DNA of 41,308 nucleotides from a virus: positions 1 to 41,308 of the IMG/VR virus record IMGVR_UViG_3300032092_000074. One strand, written 5' to 3'. Each line of letters opens with the position of its first letter. Within the stretch, counting starts at the first letter, position 1. Made by a program: the position numbers and the translations under genes. This document shows, piece by piece, positions 1 through 6,126 of this stretch. A model generated the notes under the pieces. That model worked only from the letters and a program-made list of their open reading frames with translations. It had not been told where the DNA came from and ran no database searches.

Positions 1-149
1 CCTGCCCCGTGACAGCGGTTTGTGACAGTGTGACAGGGCTTGTCACAAATTTTGTCACGCCCTAAACCCTTCATTTTCAACGCTTTACTACTACTACTAC
101 TACTTGTGACAAGAAATAATAATATACATATAAGAGAGTCAATCAAAAG
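1..149. repeat. Terminal direct repeat, left copy
   Basis: These 149 bases recur at 41160-41308. The only difference is C at 127 against A at 41286. A repeat at both ends of a contig usually marks a circular or terminally redundant phage genome. The mismatch means the overlap is not a pure assembly k-mer; it may be a population variant or an error near a contig end. Confidence 0.95.
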
Positions 150-304
150 GGGGGTGGTATAGGGGGTGGGGTGCTGTAAATGGGTCAATATATGTCTATG
201 ATTCGAAAAATCCTGTCACAGACGGTTTTTTGCGTCGTAAGTGCCTGATTTTGTGGGGTTTAACCTGTGACAAAGTGGGTGTCACAAGGGCGTCACCTGT
301 GACA
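9..304. repeat. GTGACA/TGTCAC motif cluster
   Basis: GTGACA or its complement occurs at 9, 22, 30, 41, 53, 106, 214, 267, 280 and 299, often extended to TTGTGACAA-like near-palindromes. A (TAC)6 microsatellite lies at 86-103 inside the cluster. No gene is visible here. Short repeats in both orientations near the divergence of two operons are typical of initiator (iteron) or regulator binding sites. Which of these applies is inference. Confidence 0.7.
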
Positions 305-435
305 AAGGCCCTTTGGAGAAAAAAATTTCAGGGGTGTGGATGCGTCGTTTCTTTGCGCCAACGCTCTCTTCGGACCCCCTCCCCCCGGTCTTATGACGCA
401 TAATACAAATTCGCTTATAGCGCGCTTATCCATGC

Positions 436-568
436 GGCTATTGAGTCGCATAGAAACCGGCTATCAAACCGGCTATTGCATGGCATAAAAACCTATGCGG
501 AAACGCTTATCTAGCGGGCTATCAAGCAGGCTAACGGATAAATAATGCGAGGCTATAGGATAGGCTAT
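436..568. repeat. GGCTAT repeat cluster
   Basis: GGCTAT occurs at 436, 459, 471, 517, 551 and 563, with GGCTAA at 529, mostly followed by C/T-A-A-like bases. CGCTTAT motifs at 412, 423 and 504 lie beside them. The spacing is irregular. This is the second repeat family in the non-coding region 1-916 and fits protein-binding sites in an origin or packaging region. Confidence 0.6.
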
Positions 569-614
569 CGAGCGGCACAACACTGGCGCAAATCGGGCGG
601 CACGCGCGCGCCGA

Positions 615-715
615 GAGTGTTACACAAACGCGCAAGAAACGTCTGTTACACAAACGAGTGCTACACAAGCGAGTGTTACACAAGCGAGTGTTACACAATC
701 GAGTGTTTAAACAAA
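615..715. repeat. 15-bp tandem repeat array
   Basis: Five contiguous 15-base units run from 641 to 715 (641, 656, 671, 686, 701), with consensus GAGTGTTACACAAGC. A sixth copy sits apart at 615-629. The last unit is degenerate (GAGTGTTTAAACAAA). There are no spacers, so this is not CRISPR. Overlapping short ORFs here are Cys-rich artefacts of the repeat. A tandem iteron array is the likeliest reading, with the GTGACA and GGCTAT families just upstream. Confidence 0.8.
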
Positions 716-810
716 TGCCAGCAAACCGCGCTCGGCGTGTGGTTTTGTATAAAAAAGCGCGAAAAGTGCGGGGAAAATACAATTGAGCGTGAATGCCTAA
801 GGTGCGACGC

Positions 811-851
811 ATTTGAACGCCGTTCAGATTTAATTTGAACGCTGTTTAGAT
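811..851. promoter_or_regulatory. Paired 19-bp direct repeat, candidate operators
   Basis: ATTTGAACGCCGTTCAGAT (811-829) recurs at 833-851 with two changes. The copies are 22 bp apart, about two helical turns, and TGAACG-C-CGTTCA inside the first is a perfect inverted repeat. A TTGTCA hexamer at 860-865 could be a -35 box just downstream, but no good -10 follows at normal spacing. This is probably a repressor or activator site controlling the rightward genes that begin at 917. Confidence 0.45.
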
Positions 852-893
852 AATCGTTTTTGTCAAATCCGCCTCACTCTGCGCCTTATTGAG

Positions 894-906
894 ACTGAGT
901 CTCAGT
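894..906. promoter_or_regulatory. 13-bp palindrome before first gene
   Basis: ACTGAG-T-CTCAGT is a perfect inverted repeat ending 10 bases before the GTG start at 917. It could be an operator or a short 5'-UTR hairpin that affects initiation of the first gene. Confidence 0.4.
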
Positions 907-916
907 ATCAATTAAC

Positions 917-1225
917 GTGTTGAGCAAAAAACACAAAAAAGAGCTTGCATCTATGCGAAATGCATTACATATTGTGCGCATGAACAAAAAACACTACGCC
1001 ATGCAATGGCGTCTAAATGCGGTCCACGCCAACACCGGAACACGTTGCGCTGATTACTATTATTTTTCCTCCCGCTCGGAGCGGGACAAATGGGCGAGCG
1101 AGGGCGCACTATATCGGGGGAGGGGATTTCGGGAGCATGTGTCGGCGAATGATCCTGAGTTGCGCAGACTCCAGAATTTAGAGCGGGCGCGCGAGGAGGT
1201 GGGACTTTGGATTGAAAAACATTAG
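917..1225 (+). CDS. Hypothetical protein, first gene of rightward block
   Basis: A 102-codon frame starting with GTG; I do not recognise a family. The N-terminus is Lys/His-rich and basic. A central stretch with Tyr-Tyr-Tyr and Phe-Ser-Ser is followed by a charged, probably helical C-terminus. No Shine-Dalgarno motif precedes 917. An ATG at 953 (codon 13) is a reasonable alternative start and would give 90 aa. The stop at 1223-1225 is one base before the next ATG, so the two genes are likely co-transcribed. The operator-like repeats at 811-906 lie directly upstream. Confidence 0.65.
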   Translation: MLSKKHKKELASMRNALHIVRMNKKHYAMQWRLNAVHANTGTRCADYYYFSSRSERDKWASEGALYRGRGFREHVSANDPELRRLQNLERAREEVGLWIEKH

Positions 1226-1226
1226 A

Positions 1227-1517
1227 ATGAAACGCTCTGTGACGTTTGAAATCCTCAGCGAGAAGTCAATTGATACCGGCGAGTCGATCGACTCGGGGTT
1301 TATCCATCAAATGGAGCTGACAACGCTTCGAGATTTACTCTCTGAAATAAAATGCAAAGGCATTCAGCACGCTGAAGAGACTTTCACCGGCCTCAGAGTT
1401 GAGCACTACCCCCATGATAATTATCGCACCGGCGAAACGACCGTTGAAACAATGCACGTTGAGTGCTCGGAGAGGAATGCACAAAGGATTTTGAAACTAA
1501 TAAAAAACAGAATATGA
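1227..1517 (+). CDS. Hypothetical protein
   Basis: A 96-aa frame. I chose the ATG at 1227 over an in-frame TTG at 1212 because it follows the previous stop by one base. The protein is mixed charged with no membrane segment or Cys motif. It contains a His-Tyr-Pro-His patch near the middle and a basic C-terminus. Its TGA overlaps the next start as ATGA (1514-1517), implying translational coupling. I do not recognise the family; its role in this cluster of small early genes is unknown. Confidence 0.7.
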   Translation: MKRSVTFEILSEKSIDTGESIDSGFIHQMELTTLRDLLSEIKCKGIQHAEETFTGLRVEHYPHDNYRTGETTVETMHVECSERNAQRILKLIKNRI

Positions 1518-1906
1518 CCACACAAACTAAACTACTGGAACCCCTTAAATTCACTCCGCGCCTTATTGGCCTGAGAGTCAACGAGTACGGCTGGAAAAAT
1601 TACCTTTGGAGAGTGACTATTGCACGCGGGACGAAATCCGTGCGTTTAGATTTTCACGGGACGGGACACGTCAAAAACGGGGTGCCGACTCCACCAAAGT
1701 TGAGCGACGTTATTTTCTCACTTTTGATGGATTGTCAAGACGCGCGCGAGACTTTTGAGGATTTTTGCTCCTCATTTGGATATGATGAGGATTCTAGGAG
1801 GGCACACAAAATATGGGGAACGTGTAAAGTGAACGGGGAGAAGCTGCAAAAACTATTTTCACCCGATGAAATCGCAGAACTAGAGGAAGCGTTTCGGGAT
1901 TATTAA
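1514..1906 (+). CDS. Conserved phage hypothetical protein
   Basis: A 130-aa protein starting at the ATG that overlaps the preceding TGA; the longer frame from 1463 is unlikely. The segment with LSDVIFSLLMDC, then FEDFC, then FGYDEDSR, resembles a widespread unnamed phage protein in which a Phe-Glu-Asp-Phe-Cys motif is followed by Gly-Tyr-Asp-x-Asp-Ser-Arg. That resemblance is from memory, not a search. The start sits in a 17-base block (1501-1517) that recurs exactly at the next gene's start. No function is known to me. Confidence 0.85.
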   Translation: MTTQTKLLEPLKFTPRLIGLRVNEYGWKNYLWRVTIARGTKSVRLDFHGTGHVKNGVPTPPKLSDVIFSLLMDCQDARETFEDFCSSFGYDEDSRRAHKIWGTCKVNGEKLQKLFSPDEIAELEEAFRDY

Positions 1907-1989
1907 TAGCCATGACGCTGAGAGAATCATGCTCTTAATACAAAGACTGAAATCAACCCGATATATGATCGAACTTTAAAAAACAGAAT

Positions 1990-2256
1990 ATGAAGATTAG
2001 TAAAGAAAGTTACGAAAAGCTTAAGGTTTGCTTTATGAAGCTTAAAGAAACCAAGTCGCAAGAAATACAATCGCACAGAGATTTTCTCAACGCACCCGCT
2101 TACAAGGGGGATTTAGAGAAGCGTATACGTTGGGATATGTTGCGTGCGTGCGTCCCTTTGGATTGGCTATGCGATCAGCTTTACAAGGCAGAAAATTTGA
2201 ATGATACGCACATAGATTCCGCTTTGAAGAAAATTATTAAAGCCTTGGGAATATGA
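1990..2256 (+). CDS. Conserved phage hypothetical protein
   Basis: An 88-aa protein. The C-terminal half has RWDMLRACVP, then CDQLY, then DTHIDSALKKI. This pattern (Arg-Trp-Asp-x-Leu...Asp-x-His-Ile-Asp-x-Ala-Leu) is shared, as I recall it, by many unnamed phage proteins. The N-terminal half is a charged helix. The 17 bases around its ATG (1977-1993) are identical to those of the previous gene. Its stop overlaps the next ATG by four bases. No function can be assigned. Confidence 0.85.
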   Translation: MKISKESYEKLKVCFMKLKETKSQEIQSHRDFLNAPAYKGDLEKRIRWDMLRACVPLDWLCDQLYKAENLNDTHIDSALKKIIKALGI

Positions 2257-2522
2257 ACACAATACCAGAAAACCTAATTGCAGTCATTGTCTCTGTATTG
2301 CCAGCGACAAATCACCGCTGTATCAGAGTCAAATTAGAGCTCCCTATATGGACTAAAAAGAAGATCATTCCGATGAAAAGATCCTACAAAGAAGAGAGCG
2401 CGATCGCTTACATATCAGAGCGCGGGGCGCTTCCCGTTGCACGGTCAAATGGCAAGGATTCATCCGATATTTTGCTTTATAGTTTCAAGGACGTGGAATC
2501 CGTTTTAATGGCGTTTAACTAG
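2253..2522 (+). CDS. Conserved phage hypothetical protein
   Basis: An 89-aa protein whose ATG overlaps the previous TGA. The stretch VLPATNHRCIRVK near residue 16 matches a motif I associate with short unnamed phage proteins (Pro-Ala-Thr-Asn-x-Arg...Arg-x-Lys). The fold is probably mostly beta. It is followed after eight bases by the next gene, so it belongs to the same operon. Function unknown. Confidence 0.82.
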   Translation: MNTIPENLIAVIVSVLPATNHRCIRVKLELPIWTKKKIIPMKRSYKEESAIAYISERGALPVARSNGKDSSDILLYSFKDVESVLMAFN

Positions 2523-2530
2523 CAAAACAT

Positions 2531-2878
2531 ATGTTAGAAATTGGAAATCTTGTATTTGGAACAAAATCCGAATTGATTGACAGTTTATTTCAGCCCGTTG
2601 GGGGGCAAACTCTTGACGGAATTTACGAGAAACGAAAAAACGGAATAGCCTTGAACCGCCCGGACGGTGAGCCGTGGATGTTCATTATAGTTAAAAACTG
2701 CGGAGAGCGGTTTTTTGTATCAGCAGAGAGGCTTGATAATGGTAGAACGAGGTATTTCAATGGATTAACTATTGAGGATGAAAATAGATTGGGGCTTTTA
2801 TTCGGTGAACAATTGCTATGCGCACACGATACGTGGGAAACACTATGCGCGAGGGAGGCTAGGGGGGTTATGAACTAG
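2531..2878 (+). CDS. Hypothetical protein
   Basis: A 115-aa protein with no family I recognise. It has an N-terminal aromatic/hydrophobic part, a central RPDGEPWMFIIVKNCG stretch and a C-terminal segment with two Cys residues near the end. No signal peptide or membrane helix is seen. An 86-bp gap with a hairpin and a 16-bp palindrome follows, so this may be the last gene of its transcription unit. Confidence 0.78.
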   Translation: MLEIGNLVFGTKSELIDSLFQPVGGQTLDGIYEKRKNGIALNRPDGEPWMFIIVKNCGERFFVSAERLDNGRTRYFNGLTIEDENRLGLLFGEQLLCAHDTWETLCAREARGVMN

Positions 2879-2892
2879 CAAGCCGGTTTCTT

Positions 2893-2935
2893 TCTGTCCC
2901 TCTTAACGGGGGATAGATAGAAGCTTGCAAGCTTC
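2893..2935 (+). promoter_or_regulatory. Stem-loop plus 16-bp perfect palindrome
   Basis: TCTGTCCC (2893-2900) pairs with GGGATAGA (2910-2917) with one G-U pair and a nine-base loop. GAAGCTTGCAAGCTTC at 2920-2935 is a perfect palindrome. No U-tract follows, so this is not a standard terminator. An operator, or an attenuator before the gene at 2965, is possible. Confidence 0.45.
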
Positions 2936-2964
2936 ACAAATACAAAACAATAAAAGGGAATATT

Positions 2965-3276
2965 ATGTATATTAAGCTGGATTGTCACCAATTCGCAGAC
3001 CGCATGGCGGAGCATTTCTCCCGAGATGCCGCAATGGCCATATTTTTTTATTTTAACGAATTAGAGTGTGAGGGCGTGCCGCCCATGGAATTTAACCGTG
3101 TTAAAATCCGTTGCCAGTTTTCGGAGTATGGCAGCGCAATAGAGGCCGCAACGGCTCACGGCTGGAGTTCAACCCCTGAGCCAGAGGGGGAAAACAACCA
3201 ATTTGCTCTGGAATGGCTACGAGACAGAACGACAGTGATTGAATTTGAGGGCGGCGTTATAGTTGAACATTTCTAA
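2965..3276 (+). CDS. Conserved phage hypothetical protein
   Basis: A 103-aa acidic protein. Its ATG is preceded by AAAAGGGA, one of the better ribosome-binding sites in this block. FADRMAEHF, FNELECEG, FNRVKIRCQFSEY and SAIEAA resemble a recurring unnamed phage family in which an acidic helix precedes Phe-x-x-(V/I)-x-Ile-x-Cys-x-x-x-Glu-Tyr. No catalytic motif is evident. The palindrome at 2920-2935 may control it. Confidence 0.85.
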   Translation: MYIKLDCHQFADRMAEHFSRDAAMAIFFYFNELECEGVPPMEFNRVKIRCQFSEYGSAIEAATAHGWSSTPEPEGENNQFALEWLRDRTTVIEFEGGVIVEHF

Positions 3277-3278
3277 AC

Positions 3279-3440
3279 ATGAAAACACCAATCAAAAACT
3301 TAGAAGAAGCGTTAGCCTATTTGCACTATTTAGGAACGAAAGGGGATATTAGAGAGTCAGGAATTTGCAACCTAGACAAAGCAATTGCAGCAATTCTAAA
3401 AGCTTATGACGCATTGCTTGTAGAAGAGCTTGAAAAATGA
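3279..3440 (+). CDS. Small hypothetical protein, 53 aa
   Basis: A short gene between the frames at 2965 and 3437. It begins two bases after the preceding stop and its TGA overlaps the next ATG (3437-3440). The peptide starts MKTPIKNLEEALAYLHYLG and continues as amphipathic helix with a single Cys near the middle. The tight packing on both sides supports it as real. No family is recognised. Confidence 0.75.
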   Translation: MKTPIKNLEEALAYLHYLGTKGDIRESGICNLDKAIAAILKAYDALLVEELEK

Positions 3441-3670
3441 AACCTATTTATAAACTCAACGGGGTTGAAGTAGAAGGCAAAGAATCGCCCTTGCCATGGC
3501 AGGAATCAGGCTTGTCTTATACGCGATCCGGATATGGCAGACGGATTCCCACGCGCTACGTAGTCCGCGTAAATAACCGATGGCGGCGCGTATATTGCTG
3601 CCAATATAGCAACGCAGGGACGTACTACGTTGGCAGGATTGAACAAAAAATGTTTGTCGACAAATATTAA
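3437..3670 (+). CDS. Conserved phage hypothetical protein
   Basis: A 77-aa basic, beta-rich protein. GRRIPTRYVVRVNNRWRRVYCC and the following Ser-Asn-Ala-Gly-Thr-Tyr-Tyr resemble a common unnamed phage protein (Arg-Tyr-x-Val...Arg-Trp-Arg-Arg-Val-Tyr-Cys). Its high Arg and aromatic content would allow nucleic-acid binding, but that is a guess. The start overlaps the previous stop as ATGA and the next gene begins two bases after its stop. Confidence 0.85.
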   Translation: MKPIYKLNGVEVEGKESPLPWQESGLSYTRSGYGRRIPTRYVVRVNNRWRRVYCCQYSNAGTYYVGRIEQKMFVDKY

Positions 3671-3672
3671 AA

Positions 3673-3975
3673 ATGACACTTAAAAAACTGATTAAAGAAG
3701 CGTTGTCACCCTACAAAGGCAAGCGTTTTGGCGTTGTAGCATTTGAGCTTCGGGGCAACGCTAAGGATGGCTTCGATTACAATAGTTCATTTTTCCTTAC
3801 TAAAGACTCCGATATTGACGGCGCCTTAGAAGCAGCGCAAGGGCGTTGGAATGCGTTTAAGGGCAATTATATGCCGCGCGCTCGCGTTAAAGATATTAGT
3901 TGGGATAATCCGGGAGAAGGTATTATGTATTTTGAATGTTCGTGCGTGCCGTTCCTAGAAATTCGCGTTTATTAA
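3673..3975 (+). CDS. Hypothetical protein
   Basis: A 100-aa protein, last of its run before a strong terminator at 3990. It has a Lys-rich N-terminal helix, then alternating beta-like segments ending in a Cys-rich FECSC patch. I recognise no family. It probably ends the transcription unit that runs from 2965. Confidence 0.78.
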   Translation: MTLKKLIKEALSPYKGKRFGVVAFELRGNAKDGFDYNSSFFLTKDSDIDGALEAAQGRWNAFKGNYMPRARVKDISWDNPGEGIMYFECSCVPFLEIRVY

Positions 3976-3989
3976 CCCAGACCTAACCC

Positions 3990-4028
3990 GCTCCCTCTCT
4001 GGCCTAGCTAGGGAGGGAGCTTTTTTTT
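3990..4028 (+). terminator. Intrinsic terminator
   Basis: GCTCCCTC (3990-3997) pairs with GAGGGAGC (4013-4020), extended inward by two more pairs, and is followed directly by eight T. This is a classical rho-independent terminator for the rightward genes. Confidence 0.9.
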
Positions 4029-4036
4029 AATACAAT

Positions 4037-4264
4037 ATGACGCCGCAACAAATTAAAGAGCTATCAAGGGACATAAGAAAAGCGATGGACGAAAAGCGGC
4101 TTGATACAAGCGCGCGCCTAGAAATCTCATTTGCCTGGGGGGATTTAGGTTATTGTGTATACATGGACGGTCCAGCCGCTCAAGAAATCGCGCAAAAGCA
4201 CAACTTAAGGCCATTCTCGCACCCCGATTGCGTGCCCTGCTATTTTTGGGGTCCAAGCAATTAA
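4037..4264 (+). CDS. Hypothetical protein bracketed by terminators
   Basis: A 75-aa protein between two terminators (3990-4028 and 4274-4310). This suggests its own promoter or expression by read-through. It has a charged N-terminal helix and a C-terminal half with WGDLGYCVYMDG and a His-Pro-x-Cys-x-Pro-Cys pattern, which could bind a metal. No family is recognised. No ribosome-binding site is obvious. Confidence 0.7.
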   Translation: MTPQQIKELSRDIRKAMDEKRLDTSARLEISFAWGDLGYCVYMDGPAAQEIAQKHNLRPFSHPDCVPCYFWGPSN

Positions 4265-4273
4265 AACACAACG

Positions 4274-4310
4274 CCCTGCCCTCTCACACAAGGGGGCTGG
4301 GTTTTTCTTT
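4274..4310 (+). terminator. Intrinsic terminator
   Basis: CCCTGCCC (4274-4281) pairs with GGGCTGGG (4294-4301) with a central T-T mismatch, followed by TTTTTCTTT. It lies ten bases after the stop of the gene at 4037. Confidence 0.8.
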
Positions 4311-4713
4311 GTGCGCACATTTCACGCATCCCCAGAGCAACTCCGGATCACTAACCGCTACGGCCCCGCTTTCGTGTGGGCGATTCACGCAGCCCTCTTG
4401 TTGCGAGCTTTTGCCGCGTGTTAGCGTTGCCAGGGCAAAATATGTTCAAGTGAACACTTATGCACGATTGAACACCTAAAAAACTAATTCCTATTTCGTG
4501 AGCGTAGCACGGCTCAAATTCCTACTCATTGAGAGTAGATTCGCGCAATCGCGCATTCAGTGAATCTATTTTGGCGCAATGTAGCATTGCTCGGGCAACG
4601 ATGCTGGGCGCAACCAGCTAGGCAGGTTCTCGGAAAATTCCACAAAACCATTTTAGAATTTCAAATTTGAATTTGAATTTTGATTTTGAAAATGCAAACT
4701 GTAAGACGTAAAT
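4311..4713. other. Hairpin-rich non-coding region with AT-rich tract
   Basis: No convincing gene is seen in about 400 bases. Perfect inverted repeats are packed together: TGTTCA/TGAACA (4443-4456), CTACTC/GAGTAG (4522-4538), TAGATTC/GAATCTA (4536-4568) enclosing GCGC/GCGC, GCAATG/CATTGC (4576-4590) and GCTGG/CCAGC (4603-4618). GCGCAA recurs several times. An AT-rich stretch with repeated TTTGAA and a 12-bp palindrome follows at 4649-4692. Such a layout would suit a second origin, a regulatory RNA or remains of an inserted element. The sequence alone does not decide. Confidence 0.5.
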
Positions 4714-4758
4714 ATGAAATACAAATTAACAGAAGAATTGAGAGGAGACTGGCTATGA
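4714..4758 (+). CDS. Possible 14-aa leader peptide
   Basis: ATG at 4714 opens a 14-codon frame (MKYKLTEELRGDWL) whose TGA overlaps the next ATG (4755-4758). The Shine-Dalgarno for the downstream gene (AGAGGAG, 4741-4747) lies within it. Translation of the leader could expose or block that site. It may also be chance or the remnant of a longer gene. Confidence 0.3.
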   Translation: MKYKLTEELRGDWL

Positions 4759-5024
4759 ATATCAAACATTATGGGGGGTTTGTTGTTAAAATAAACCTCT
4801 ACCAAAAAGAGCACCAAGTCTGGGCACTGGCGCAATACCAAGGGGTTTCCGGGGCTGCAATCACTGATAAGTTGCCAAAAATGGATTACAGTAAAGTAGT
4901 TGATGAGGCCCTAGAGGAGTTTTGTCTTAACTGGCTAAATAAATATAAGCACTCTGATGTTATGACAGCTAAATGGGTTGTAGCTGAGGAAAGCCCAGAA
5001 GAATACGTAGCAATTAGTTTATGA
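4755..5024 (+). CDS. Hypothetical protein
   Basis: An 89-aa protein. I chose the ATG at 4755 because a strong AGAGGAG lies seven bases upstream; the frame extends back to 4680 only with non-ATG starts in the AT-rich tract. The N-terminal half has a YGGFVVKINLYQKEHQVWA beta-like stretch; the C-terminus is acidic. I do not recognise it. It begins a new run of genes after the hairpin region and overlaps the next gene by four bases. Confidence 0.8.
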   Translation: MNIKHYGGFVVKINLYQKEHQVWALAQYQGVSGAAITDKLPKMDYSKVVDEALEEFCLNWLNKYKHSDVMTAKWVVAEESPEEYVAISL

Positions 5025-5188
5025 ATGAAAAACCAAGACTTACAATAAAAGCATTTACAGACTTGCTAGCTCATTATGGGATTGTTGATGAAGCTGCATT
5101 TATTGACCCCGAGGGTTATGATAAATGGCTTACTTACGATGCCTGCGTTGAACTATTAACTATGATAAGAGAATATAGCACGGATTAG
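5021..5188 (+). CDS. Small hypothetical protein, 55 aa
   Basis: The ATG at 5021 overlaps the previous TGA (ATGA) and the frame ends with TAG at 5186-5188. The peptide begins MNEKPRLTIKAFTDLLAHYG and is mostly helical and acidic, with one Cys. The coupling to its upstream neighbour and the three-base gap to the next gene support it. Function unknown. Confidence 0.75.
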   Translation: MNEKPRLTIKAFTDLLAHYGIVDEAAFIDPEGYDKWLTYDACVELLTMIREYSTD

Positions 5189-5191
5189 TTT

Positions 5192-5602
5192 ATGATTTAC
5201 AAAAGCAAATTAAAACCGACTAAAGAATTAAAGCGCCTAATTAGCCAAAGAGCGACAAATAATTTCATGTCTCACTTCCGTAAGACGCAAGAAGAGATAG
5301 ATGCGTTCAAGGATCTACCGCCTCTTGTTTTTCCATTAGTGTATGACTACAGAACAACGTCGTATTTGCGAGGGAAATCAGTTAGCCCGCATATAGACCC
5401 AGTTCTTATTGAAGCCAAGGTAGTTAGGTCTATGTTCTGGGTGACTAAGAAGAAAACTCAACACCCTATTTATTTACAAGTAGGACATGAATATGCACAT
5501 ATAGGTCAATACGATTTCGTCGTGTTTGATGATTCCATACTACACAGCGTGTCTAGCGATGGAGAATGGGAAGGCATTGCTATTCAGTGTTATGCGGAGT
5601 AA
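5192..5602 (+). CDS. Possible double-stranded beta-helix protein (2OG-Fe(II)-like)
   Basis: A 136-aa protein. After a basic N-terminal helix the remainder is beta-rich. It carries His67-Ile-Asp69 and, 49 residues later, His118 within DDSILHSV. This His-x-Asp...His spacing is what non-haem Fe(II)/2-oxoglutarate oxygenases and related jelly-roll proteins show. The Arg that normally binds 2-oxoglutarate about ten residues after the last His is not present (the sequence there is DGEWEGIAIQ), so a diverged or non-enzymatic member is equally possible. The gene call is firm; the functional call is weak and would need structure prediction. Confidence 0.55.
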   Translation: MIYKSKLKPTKELKRLISQRATNNFMSHFRKTQEEIDAFKDLPPLVFPLVYDYRTTSYLRGKSVSPHIDPVLIEAKVVRSMFWVTKKKTQHPIYLQVGHEYAHIGQYDFVVFDDSILHSVSSDGEWEGIAIQCYAE

Positions 5603-5613
5603 AAAACAAAATT

Positions 5614-6070
5614 ATGTATTACCATCTAGAAACCACAAAAAAAACAATTCATCGGGAAAACCCTTGAATCAATCACTGAGATTAGTCCAAGCTTCAATTT
5701 TGACGATGCGGTTCTGATTAAATTTGGAGACGGAACTAAATTAAAATTAAGCGTTGAAGGAAATTGTTGCTCACTCTCGATGTTTTACGAAATTGTAATG
5801 CCGGATGAGCTTAAAGGAGCTATTTTAGAAGATATTATTGAAGGCTCGGGATATGATGACGGTCGCTTATCGGAAACAACCGCTGATTCAGAGGAAGTCG
5901 CTTTAAGCAAATGCAGAGCAAAAGGAATTGCAATAAATAAAGAAGATGAGATTGATAAGCTTAGTATCTGGAATATAGTTTTAAAAACAAATCGAGGTCT
6001 CGCTTTGATTAGGCATCTTAACATCAGTAACGGCTATTACGATGGAGAAACTTATTATGAAACTGTGTAA
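5614..6070 (+). CDS. DUF7448-like protein, split by +1 shift at A8
   Basis: ATG at 5614 opens MYYHLETTKKT and soon stops. Skipping one base in the A8 run (5637-5644) joins it to the frame ending at 6070, giving 151 aa with no other interruption. The joined product has FGDGTKLKLSVEGNCC, then DELKGAIL, then WNIVLKTNRGLALIRHL and SNGYY. As I recall, this is the arrangement of the DUF7448 family of phage proteins. The shift could be programmed slippage, a real mutation or a homopolymer error. If unshifted, only a start at ATG 5780 (96 aa) is available, which loses the conserved Cys-Cys part. It ends the block before the bidirectional terminator. Confidence 0.7.
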
Positions 6071-6100
6071 CCACTAATTAGCACAACTACCTAAAAGAAA

Positions 6101-6126
6101 ACCCCGGGGAAACCCGGGGTTTTTTG
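6101..6126. terminator. Bidirectional intrinsic terminator
   Basis: ACCCCGGG (6101-6108), a GAAA loop and CCCGGGGT (6113-6120) form a strong hairpin. T6 follows on the right and an A-rich flank lies on the left. It sits between the rightward gene ending at 6070 and the leftward gene ending at 6127, so it can stop transcription from both sides. Confidence 0.92.

Noticed and set aside
641-715. CRISPR-like array
   Set aside because: Units are contiguous with no spacers, only 15 bp long, and no cas genes are present.
531-838. Two opposing ORFs (93 and 97 aa) over the left repeat region, with CYTSE-like repeats
   Set aside because: Their repeated peptides are simply the 15-bp tandem repeat translated; composition is unlike a protein and there is no ribosome-binding site.
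4153-4479. 108-aa plus-strand ORF over the terminator
   Set aside because: It runs through an intrinsic terminator and overlaps a better gene; Arg/Ser/Leu-rich random composition.
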